A program made the translations under genes and the position numbers. The notes under the pieces are model-generated. The model searched no databases. It was not told where the DNA came from and saw nothing but the letters and a program-made list of their open reading frames with translations. Below, piece by piece: positions 51,253 through 62,200 of a stretch of DNA of 64,000 bases. Within the stretch, counting starts at the first letter, position 1, and each line of letters starts with the position of its first letter. Origin of the DNA: Conchocele bisecta (lineage: Eukaryota > Mollusca > Bivalvia > Lucinida > Thyasiridae). The stretch covers positions 49,246,418-49,310,417 of the forward strand of contig CM055268.1 in assembly GCA_029237695.1 (NCBI GenBank). The letters are read 5' to 3'.

Positions 51253-51408
51253 TGTAGCCGATTTCATTAACATTGCAAAGTATACTTATCTAGCAAAGTA
51301 CACTTTGAGGCGAGTAATCACTTATTTTTACCCGAAATTGAAAATTTCTCCCTCAAAGTATACTTTGCTAGATACGTATACTTTGCAATGTTGGTGAAAT
51401 CGGCTACT
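51253..51408. mobile_element. MITE family B, copy 11 (deep central deletion)
   Basis: Only about 155 bp remain: the two outer arms, joined at TTTTTACCCGAAATTGAAAA. Confidence 0.8.
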
Positions 51409-51914
51409 GAGCATGTACTCAATTCTCATGATTGAAATCAAGATTTGATTTGATTTATTGATGCTTAACGGCCTATCAACAAATCAGTGAAATGGACATG
51501 AATCCCGAAAAGATATTAACCTCAAAATGCCATTGTACAATATTTTCTTTTGAGGAGGTGTACACAAGATGTACGCACCTGAGGAAAGTCATTTCGAAGG
51601 TCTGTAAATCTTGTGTACACAGACTCAAAAGACAATAATTATTTTATTACATGACCCATATGACAGCAATGAGAACTTATGATACAACAATGCACGGATT
51701 GCCTCATGCTTTGATTGCGTGATTGCATATGCTGCTACACCTGAATATCAGTCTCGGACTGGAGGTGAATATCAAATTGAGAATATCATTCTCGGACTCG
51801 TCTCAGTGATATTCAGGTGAAAAAATAATTTATGTCCACAATCATTTGTCAGACCCGATATTGGACATTCCATTGGTTGAAATTATCGGTCATGTAATAA
51901 TATTTATTATTAGC

Positions 51915-52128
51915 CCAGGGATTCCGCTGGCGATCGCCACTTTCGCAATTGGCGATAAAAATAAACAATTGGCGATAAAAAATTACAATTTTCGGAAAAA
52001 GAATAATAAAAAAATAATAATAATAATTTTGGATTTTTTTTTCTCGAAAATTATATTTTTTTTATCGCCAATTGTTTTGTTTTTTTTGAAGTGGCGATTT
52101 TTTTATTTTCCTCAGCGGAATCCCTGTT
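51915..52128. mobile_element. Foldback element with GGGATTCCGCTG ends
   Basis: AGGGATTCCGCTGGCGATCG CCACTT at the left pairs with GAAGTGGCGATTTTTT and CAGCGGAATCCCT at the right. The AT-rich middle (CGATAAAAAATTACAATTTT) also occurs at 23887-23955. Confidence 0.7.
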
Positions 52129-52184
52129 AGGCCCGTTATGAGTGAGGGAGTGAGTACCTGTGCTGACATCCATTAGCTGTATCA

Positions 52185-52412
52185 GACATGGGGCCTATCG
52201 CAAATGGGGCTTTGCGACCAGTGTAGATCCAGATCAGCCTGTGTATTAGCAGTCTGATCAGGATCTGCACTGTTCGCCATTCCATCAATGAAACACTCTG
52301 CATGCTTCTAACAAGCAATATAGATCATTATCAGGCTACAGGAGAGTGCTATTTTATCAAGAGCTACACTGGTCAAAATTCCATAAACACCATCAGTCAC
52401 AGAAACATATAA
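52185..52412. mobile_element. MITE family T, copy
   Basis: GCGACCAGTGTAGATCCAGA TCAGCCTG and CAGTCTGATCAGGATCTGCA CTGTTCGCC form the centre; the outer ends are decayed. Confidence 0.55.
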
Positions 52413-52935
52413 TGTATCACAATCAACACTAATTCCTGAAATATGGTTACAGATGATGTTTGTTATTGGCTGAAAGGCAGAATCCCGTACATAAATGCAG
52501 CTTTATAAAGTACATCAGTCAATATGATTATACATTATACAATCATTGTCTTTTGAGTCGGAGTACACGAGATTTACGGACCTGAGGAAAGTCATATTCA
52601 CCGATGCCGAAGGCCGACGTGAATATGACATTTCGAAGGTCTATAAATCTTGTGTACATTGACTCAAAAGACAATAATTATTTTATTATATGACCCATAT
52701 TACAGAACGTATATGATACAACAACGCATGATATGTCTTGTGCTTTGGTTGTGTGACCAATGACACACGCATGCTGCTATACCTGAATATCAGTCTCGGA
52801 CTCGTCTCGTTGCGCGTCCGATAGTGTCATTCGAAATGTGATATTCACAGGTGAATAGCATGGAGGTGAATATCACATTTCGCATATCATGCAAGTACTC
52901 GTCTCGCGCAACGAGACTAGTCCGAGACTGATATC

Positions 52936-53181
52936 CAGGGGCCCATTTCACTAAACTTTGTACGACTACAATGTTTGTAAGTGCAAAAGTATGATAGTCT
53001 GTAAATTTCACATTAACGATGTTTTCTTGTAAACAATTATTGGATTTACATTTATTGAGCATAGGCTGCATATGCAGCCTATGCTCAATAAATGTAAATC
53101 CATCAATTGAAATTTCCAGACGATCCTAAATTTGCGCTTACGAACATTTTAGTTGTACGAAGTTTAGTGAAACGGGCCCCA
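52936..53181. mobile_element. Foldback element, GTTTCACTAAAC family, copy 3
   Basis: GGGGCCCATTTCACTAAACT and GTTTAGTGAAACGGGCCCC are its ends and the perfect centre is GAGCATAGGCTGCATATGCA. It is the best-preserved copy. Confidence 0.8.
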
Positions 53182-53967
53182 GGTGAATATCATATAATGT
53201 CCACACTCATGTGACCCGAAATTGGACAAGCTCATTGGTTGAAATCAGTCATATAATAATATATATATAGGCACTATTGTATATTATTATATGACCTATG
53301 AATAGAGGCTCTCTCATTGGCCCATTTGTTATTTTTAGTAAAATATAACAGGTCCATACCAGAGCATATCAACCAGTTTTCATTCATGTGATTCAAGTTC
53401 TTAACATTGGACATATAATAAAACAGATATTGACTTCTTAGCTGGTGAGTATGATGTGATATTCACCAGAAAAATAAATATTGACCAGTCAATATTTATT
53501 TTTCTTGTGAATGTCACATATTATTATATGACCAATGAGATTGTCCAATATCGGGTCACATGATTGTGGAGATATATGATACTGACCTGAATATCAGTCT
53601 CGGAATCATCTCGTTTCACCTCGAGGTGAATATCACATTTCGAATAACACTCTCGGACTCTTCTCGCACAACGAGACGAGTCCGAGACTGATATCAGGTG
53701 TAGCAGCATGCGCATGGCACAGATCATGCAAGCTAAGCATGAGACAATTTGTGCGTTGTTGTATCATATAAGTTCTCATAGCTGTAATATGGGTCATATA
53801 ATAAAATAATTATGGTCTTAATTATTGCCTTCAGTCTCGGTGAATATGACTTTCCTAATGTCAGTAAATCTCGTGTACACCTCCTCAAAAGACAACAAAT
53901 GTATAATATACACAAGCTACACATTCCCAAAAATATGTGTTCTATTCAAGTGCATGATAACAAACAA

Positions 53968-55002
53968 CAAGAGTTGTCAGAAAACAATGAAGCTTGCCTG
54001 TTGGCAGCCTTCACTCAAACTTGGCACAGTTGTATAAAAAAACATGAATATTATATAACTTGACCTTGGGTTAAGGGGTGTGCGGTGGACCTTGACATTG
54101 GGGTCAGTGGTGGAAGGTGGGTCGTGGATTGCATATTAAGATGAATGCATGTATGAAATATCAATGCGTTCCCTGAAAACACCAGTAAAACAAAATTTAA
54201 CCCAACGTTAAGTTTATGAACGCACTAAGTTCGTGATTTTCTATAGCATGATAGCCATTCACATGAGGAATGCATGTATGAATGTGCTAAGTTTGTGACC
54301 TTGACCTTGGGGAAAGGGGTGTGGTGGGTGGGTCATGGAATTGCTGTAAAACAATAGAGAATCATCAGATGAATGCATGTATGAAATATGAAGGCGTTCC
54401 CTGTAAATAAACAGAAGTTACACAACATTTACCCCAACGTTAAGTTTATGAATGTGCTAAGTTTGTGACCTTGACCTTGGGGTAAGAGGTGGGCGGTGGG
54501 TCATGGATTTGCTATAGCATGATAGGGTATCATCAGATGAATGCATGTATGAACTAGACATGTGGCCTGTCAGCACACGAATGCCCCCGCTGGCAGCCAA
54601 AGAAAATGAGGCATATTTGAATATAAGCCATTTACCCGAGCATTAAGGTTTCGAATGCACCAAGTTTGTGACCTTGACCCTGGGCTTAGTGGGGACGGGA
54701 CGAATGTGGATTTGTCACAGGGCGGTAGAGGACGTTACATTTACCCCAACGTTAAGTTTATGAATGTGCTAAGTTTGTGACCTTGACCTTGGGGAAAGGG
54801 GTGGGGTGTCATGGATTTGCAGAAGTTATAAGACATTTACCCCAACGTTAAGTTTATGAATGTGCTAAGTTTGTGACCTTGACCTTGGGGTAAGGGATGG
54901 GCGGTGGGTCATGGATTTGCTATAGCACGATAGAGTATCATTAGATGAATGCATGTATGAAATATCAAGGCGTTCCATGGGAGGGGAGGTCATTTGTTTA
55001 TA
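53968..55002 (-). mobile_element. Helitron-related element with about 168 bp units
   Basis: On the minus strand it ends with a GTTGTTTTCTGACAAC hairpin, then TCTTG|T at 53968-53971. The interior has tandem units with TTTACCCCAACGTTAAGTTT and GTGACCTTGACCTTGGGG. Its other end is not clear. A second Helitron 3' end (GTGTGCTGACAGGCCACATG TCTAG|T at 54554) with a reversed L unit is nested inside. Confidence 0.55.
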
Positions 55003-55355
55003 ATAGTGAAAAAATAATAATTTTTCAGTATTATAGGCCTTTTTTTTTAGATAATGCCCAATTTTTTTACAGGCGTCTTTTTTGTACAATAAAAAGACGC
55101 CTGTAAAAATATATATAGATATACCTAGAAGTGATGAACAATTCTGTCACGTCTATGTGTATCTGAGACAGTGCCTTTAATGACGAAAGGAATCAGAATG
55201 AGTAGACTGTAAACGTGGTTCGGAAGACCACACGTGTGCGACTCGCACTGACTGAGATTGAACAGGACAGTATACATTGGTACATTAGTCATGAAAACAT
55301 TATCTCCAGTATGTCATGGAACATCAAACATGTATCATTCACACTGTTTGGTAAT
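55003..55355. other. Short hairpin, otherwise nothing seen
   Basis: 55066-55103 reads TTTTTACAGGCGTCTTTTTT G..AAAAAGACGCCTGTAAAAA, a hairpin of about 40 bp. No gene is seen. Confidence 0.35.
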
Positions 55356-55359
55356 ATGG

Positions 55360-55700
55360 AACGCCAAATCTACATAAACTGAAATAATTTTGCTAGCTCT
55401 AAATAATTAGAGCTAGTGTTATATATTTAGAGCTAGCATTAAATATTTAGAGCTCGCATTAATTATTTTAGTTTATGTAGATTTGGCGTTCCTGGAACGC
55501 CCAATCTACATAAGCTCAAATAATTATTGCTAGCTGTAAATAATAAGAGTTAGCATTAAATATTTAGAACTACATGTAGCTCCGAATTATTTACAGAGCT
55601 CTTCAAATGATTTGGAGCTACATCTAAATATTTAATGCTAGCTCTAATTATTTAGAGCTAGCATCAATTATTTGAGTTTATGGAGATATGACGCTCCATA
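55360..55700. mobile_element. Two tandem foldback elements of family S (GAGCTAGC)
   Basis: GGAACGCCAAATCTACATAA and TTATGTAGATTTGGCGTTCC enclose TTAGAGCTAG repeats (55360-55492). A second, more diverged copy follows head to tail (55493-55700). Locus 1 is at 6446-6885. Confidence 0.75.
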
Positions 55701-55738
55701 TGGTAAAGCTATTGTAAACGTTTGCATATCCAGCTCAT

Positions 55739-56010
55739 TAACCCTTTGCATGCTAGCGGTGAAAATTGCATGCTAGTGGTGAGTATTTTTATTTCTCTCT
55801 GTAAATATGTTTTGGAATTTCATTAGAATTGAGTCCTCAAATATGTCTTGGAATTTCATTAGAATTGAGTCCTCAGGACTCAATTCTAATGAAATTCCAA
55901 GACATATTCATGATATTTACAAGGAGAAATAAAAGAAAGTATGATGATTTTTCGTCCGCTATTTTTGAACTATTTATAGCCCACATGTTTCCCAGCATGC
56001 AAAGAGTTAA
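55739..56010. mobile_element. piggyBac-like MITE family F3, copy 2
   Basis: TTAACCCTTTGCATGCTAGC and CAGCATGCAAAGAGTTAA are the ends. The central hairpin CATTAGAATTGAGTCCTCAG is perfect, with one arm partly repeated. It ends about 120 bp downstream of the SAM-gene stop codon. Confidence 0.75.
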
Positions 56011-56132
56011 GGAATAGTATCAACACAGCTACAGGAGAGGAAACCTCATTGCACATTACCAGCCAGGGGAGACTAGCTATACTCCATTCTGCCGGTCGGG
56101 AAGGACACAGTTGTCTACCCTGAATGGAAACA

Positions 56133-56215
56133 TTATCTCTTATCCTCCTCCAGCTTTTTGTTGGCTTTCAAGGACTGTTTCCTCGTGTCAGGCACTGGCA
56201 GCTCAAACCCGGATC
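56133..56215 (-). CDS. SAM-domain gene, last coding exon
   Basis: The acceptor is GTCATTGCAG. It completes a Gly codon, then encodes SGFELPVPDTRKQSLKANKK LEEDKR and TAA (56133-56135). Phase matches the previous exon exactly. A short exon like this could be a chance frame, but phase, acceptor and a soluble charged tail agree. Confidence 0.7.
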
Positions 56216-59200
56216 CTGCAATGACAGTATGCCGTAATAACCCTAGATATTTGGACACCATTTATTTTGGGAAACCACATTTTATGCGTTTCGTAGAATT
56301 TTATCTGAATATGTAGGGTTATTAAGGTATATATACAGGCATACCAGCACTTTATCATTCAAGGCTATGAAACACAGGAATTCTGAGGCTTGCCTTCGCT
56401 GGCAGACTTGATAACAAAAAAAAATTAAGACATTTGCCTTGAAGGTGAAAGTCCTCAGCGAGCTTGACCATGTGCGGTCGGATGTGGGTCGTATGCAAAA
56501 CAAAGCAACATCCCTAGACACACATGGTGGCCATATATTATCAAAATCGGTGAAGCGGATCATAAGTTATTGATCTAGAGAAAGTGACCAGGGGCTCATG
56601 TATACCCCCGACCGCCACCTGTACCAATAAAAAAAAACTTTTAACGCAAATATTAAAAAGACTAATGCAAATTTGATCTAATTTGACCTTGACCATGGGT
56701 GCAGTATGGAATGAAAATATGGATGATGATAAGCAAATATATGAAGTTTGAAGTCAATCTGACTTACCGTTGCAGAGATACTGGGTACCCGAAACCTTTA
56801 AAGCAAATCTTACGGACACAAATTTCTAAGTAATTTGACCTTGCCCTTGGAAATGAAAGCCGCATGGGTGTGGTCAATCTGACGGGGATGGATAGACAAA
56901 CGGACGGACATACTTTGTATGCTGGGGATATAACAAGAGTTGTCAGAAAACAACGAAGTTCGACTGTTGGCAGCCTTCACTCAAACTTGGCACAGTTGCA
57001 TAAAAAACATGAATATTATATAACTTGACCTTGGGTTAAGGGGCGTGCGGTGGACCTTGACATTGGGGTCAGTGGTGCAAGGTGGGTCGTGGGTTTGCTA
57101 TAGCATAATACAATGTATAGCATATTAAGATGAATGCATGTATGAAATATCAATGCGCTCCCTGAAAACAGAATTAAAACAAAATTTAACCCAACGTTAA
57201 GTTTATGAACGCACTAAGTTGGTGATTTTCTACAGCATGATAGCTATTCACATGAGGAATGCATGTATGAATGTGCTAAGTTTGTGACCCTGACCTTGAG
57301 GAAAGGGGTGGGGGGTGGGTCATGGATTTGCTGTAGCACAATAGAGGATCATCAGATGAATGCATGTATGAACTATCAAAGCGTTCCCTGTAAAGAAACA
57401 GAAGTTACACAACATTTACCCCAACGTTAAGTGTATGAACATGCTAGGTTTGTGACCTTGACCTTGGTGTAAGGGTTGGGTGGTGGGTTGTGGATTTGCT
57501 ACAGCATGATAGAGGGTCATCTGAGGAATGCATGTATCAAATATCAAGGCGTTCCATGGAAGGAGGTAAGGGGTGGGCGGTGTGTCATGGATTTTCTATA
57601 GCATGATAGTGTGTTATCAGATGAATGCATGTATGAAATATCAAGGCGTTCCATGAAAGGAAACAGATGTTATAAGACATTTACCCCAACATTAAGTTTA
57701 TGAATGTGCTATGTGTGTGACCTTGACCTTGGGGAAAGAGGTGGGGGGGGTGGGTCATGGATTTGCTATAGTATGATAGAGTATCATCAGATGAATGCAT
57801 GTATGAAATATGAAGGTAGAGGGTCATCTGAGGAATGCATGTATGAAATATCAATGTGTTCCATGAAAGGAAACAGATGTTATAAGACATTTACCCCAAC
57901 GTTAAGTTTATGTATGAAATGTCAAAGTGTTCCCTGTAACGAAACAGAAGTTACACAACATTTACCCCAACGTTAAGTTTATAAACATGCTAAGTTCTTG
58001 ACCGTGGGGTAAGGGTTGGGTGGTGGGTTGTGGATTTGCTACAGCATGATAGAGGGTCATCTGAGGAATGCATGTATGAAATATCAAATTGTTCCATGAA
58101 AGGAAACAGATGTTATAAGACATTTACCCCAACATTCAGTTTATGAATGTGCTACGTTTGTGACCTTGACCCTGGGGTAAGGGGTTGGGTGGTGGGTCAT
58201 GGATTTTCTATAGCATGATAGAGTATCATCAGATGAATGCGTGTATGAAATATTGAGGCGTTCCCTGTAAAGAAACAGAAGTTATAAAAAGACATTTACA
58301 CAGAAGTTACACAACATTTACCCCAACGTTAAGTTTATAAACTTGCTAAGTTTGTGACCTTGACCTTGGGGTAAGGGTTGGGTCGTGGGTTGTGGATTTG
58401 CTACAGCATGATAGAGGGTCATCTGAGGAATGCATGTATGAAATATCAAGGCTATCATGAAAGGAAACAAATGTTATAAGACATTTACCCCAACGTTAAG
58501 TTTATGAATGTGCTACGTTTGTGACCTTGACCCTGGGGTGAGGGGTTGGGTGGTGGGTCATGGATTTGCTATAACACGATAGAGTATCATCAGTTGAATG
58601 CATGTATGAAATATCACGGCGTTCCATGAAAGGAAACAGATGTTATAAGACATTTACCCCAACGTTAAGTTTATGAATGTGCTAAGTTTGTGACCTTGAC
58701 CTTGGGGTAAGGGTTGGGTGGTGGGTCATGGATTTGCTACAGCATAATAGAGGGTCATCTGAGGAATGCATGTATCAAATATCAAGGCATTCCATGGAAG
58801 GAAACAGATGTTATAAGAAATTTACCCCAACGTTAAGTTTATGAATATGCTAAGTTTGTGACCTTGACCTTGGGGTAAGGGTTGGGTGGTGGGTCATGGA
58901 TTTGCTACAGCATGATAGAAGGTCATCTGAGGAATGCATGTATGAAATATCAAGGTGTTCCATGAAAGGAAACATATGTTATAAGAAATCTTTGACCCCC
59001 AAAGTTAAGTTTATGAATGTGCTAAGTTTGTGACCTTGACCTTGGGGTAAGGGTTGGGTGGTGGGTCATGGATTTGCTACAGCATGATAGAGGGTCATCT
59101 GAGGAATGCATGTATGAAATAACAAGGTGATCCATGAAAGGAAACAGAAGTTATAAGACATTTACCCCAACGTTAAGTTTGTGGACGCCGGGGGTATGCC

Positions 59201-62200
59201 ATAAGCTCTTCTGCACTTCGTGTAGGCGAGATAAAAATGAAATGTGTTACTAACATATGTACGCACGTACACATATGAACTAATTTTGTAATGTTGGTGA
59301 AATAGGCTACAGAGCATACCAGGCTACTGTCTGTTTCACGAAAGCTGCCCAAATTTTACGGCCATATAAACAATTCAAAAACAATATTTTTTTCGATGAT
59401 ATTAAATTAAAGGAAAATTTAAGAATGAGCCTTCTTTTTATTTCGTGAAATTTGGTCAAATATTTATTTTATTGCGAAAACAAAATTTCCCCATGTTAAA
59501 TCCCCATAGAGTAGACATCTTCACGGAGTGAAGATGTATGGGGATTTAACATGGGGAAATTTTTTGGAATTTTAGAAATACTGGACCGATTTTGAAAATT
59601 TAACTTTTGTTTTCTTAGTTAGATCATATCCAAGCTATCTAGTCAGGTTTCGGAGTCAATTTCCAAATTTTTTCGTTTTTTGACTCCTCCCACACTTCCT
59701 TACTACTTTTTCCCCCATGTTAAATTCCCATAGACAAATCAATTTTTCGTAATAAAATCAATATTTGACCGAATTTCACGAAATAAAAAGAAGGCTCATT
59801 CTTAAATTTTCCTTTAATTTAATATGATCGAAAAAAATACTGTTTTCGAATTGTTTATATGGGCGTAAAATTTGGGCAGCTTTCGTGAAACAGACTATAA
59901 TGCTATATCCCCTCTTGCCTAAATAAAAAGGTAGATTTACCTTTTTGATCCAAATTCTTCAAATCTATAGCTTCATGTTTCAGACGGAGTTTCAATACAT
60001 ATTGCATAAGTTCTTTTCTGGAAATAACAAAAAAAACAGCATTAGTTTGTACAGTACAACACAATAATACATGTACATGTAGTTTAAAAGTTAGATAATT
60101 GTGCAGTCAATTTCAGATACGAACATTCGTTTACAACCACTTCACAAGCACAGGTTGAAGTAACGGACCGAGATCTATAAATACATTAAATATGCCTAAA
60201 AACATCCATAAATGAAAAAAATATGTTTTTACTCCGTCTATAATGACATAATTATGTGATTATAGAGAGTAATGGATGCTATGTGATTATAGAGAGTAAT
60301 GGATGCTATGTGATTATAGAGAGTAATGGATGCTATGTGATTAATTAGAGAAGGATCCGGATGCTTATTTGTGGAATTATGTGATTATAGAGGGAATAAA
60401 AAAATAAAAAAGTTTAGCTTATTTTTTTTTCATTTTTCATTTATGGATGCTTTTAGGCAGGCACATTATAATTCGTCCTACTTTCTAAGTCAACCGCTGG
60501 CCAGTATCACGCTCCACTTATTTGACACATTGCCAGATTTAACAGCAATAAGCTACATATTACCATACTGTATTTACTATATAAATGGAACAATGTTTCT
60601 GAACATAAACTCATAGCAAACAACTGATAGTCATAAAAGCTATATACTGAACCAGGAAGCCATTACACTACCACCTACTCTAATCGTGCCAATATTTGTC
60701 AAATTCTTTATTTCAAAATACTTGAATATTGTGTTTGAAATCCAGCAGTTTCATTGTCTGAGCCTGAGCTGTGCTACAGCTCAGGCTCAGACAATGAAAC
60801 TGCTTGATTGTGAGTTGGCATTGTCAATATAAACTAGTAACGTTGATAATCTGAGCAAGATTAATGCAAGCGGTTGTGTAACACATCACATTACAATGTA
60901 CTTCCCAGTGTGCACACTGGCTGGCAAATACCTGTGTTGTTGATTGGCGATGCCAATTTTTTCCAGCTTTATTTCGTTTAGTCGTATTAATGTCCGACCT
61001 GTAATAAAAGAGGTTATTACGTTGATTCTCACAAATTTATGTAACTTACAACTTCTGAAACACATGAAACACATAAAAGCAAAAGTCATACTATGACACC
61101 AGTGTAGGCAATGATTTATTATAGGAATGAATGGCCTTTTTGTGGAATTTATCGGGGTATAAACTTGGAAAAGTCGCGGGAATACTGGACGAAGGCTGCA
61201 TCGAGAACAAATGTATTCAGCCCTGAAATTAGAATAACCTGACATGGTGCCGGTCCATACCGCACAAAAGTGACTTGGCCACTTTCCCTAAAATAGGATT
61301 ACGAATAATCGTAATACTCACATAAGGGGTATAATCAGATTCAACTGTCACATACAAAATGCTAAAGACGTATTTGAGGGTCAAACCAGGTCTCCAGTCG
61401 GAATTCCGGTAAGGATGAACCCCGATCGCTAAATTACCCATCGCATGCTCCCACCTGCCACCCACCAAAAAAAAACAGTAGTCAAATAAATACACCTTTA
61501 TCAGTCCTGACACCCTGAAACAGTGTGCATACAGTCAAACCTCTCTAAACCGGACATGCTGGGGACATCCAGGGTGTCCTGCTTAGAGAGGCTCCACTTT
61601 AAACTATGTATATAACTATTTAATGACACGCGTGGGCGCTTTGCGATCATGAACAGACATAATCATCGGAGATAAATTGAAACGAAACATCAGAATTAAC
61701 TAACTTGTCTCTGTGTTCGGTTTAAGGAGGTTCGACTGTACATCCATACAAGATACAGTAGTGTTTAACTCGATCGTGGCTGTGAATGGAGAAATGGGGC
61801 GCATGGACTTTGTGGATATTCAAACTTCTGATCTTCTATCACAACCCTGTCGCCTAGTAAGGATCAACACTATACGCTAGAACCATTACGCATGTTTCAT
61901 TTAATGAATGCAGAGCTCCAGATAAGCAGCGAATTTGCTTAAATACCCAATTAAAAATGCACAATACCCAATTGAAATCAGAAGTAGCGAGTATAAAAAA
62001 GCAATAAAAATATTATGGTACCTTTATCATGCTGCAGAAAACAATAATCAGACAAATATAGCATATTTTTCTTACTTTCCATGAAAACACATCTTGGCAT
62101 TTCATTAGAATTGTCTCCTTGGAGACAATTCTAATGAAATGCCAAGATATGTTTTCATTTTGAAGCAAACTATTCAACAATTGCTGTCTGTTGATGTGTA

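Larger units (their letters stand above)
51530..53912. mobile_element. Foldback array P, about 2.4 kb
   Basis: TTTTGAGGAGGTGTACAC at the left and GTGTACACCTCCTCAAAA at the right are exact inverses. CTGCTACACCTGAATATCAG (51732) pairs with CTGATATCAGGTGTAGCAGC (53690). A second, inner set (52540-52930) repeats the same blocks. CAGTCTCGGACTCGTCTCGT and its inverse recur several times. Other elements (51915-52128, 52936-53181) sit inside. I see no transposase. Confidence 0.6.
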
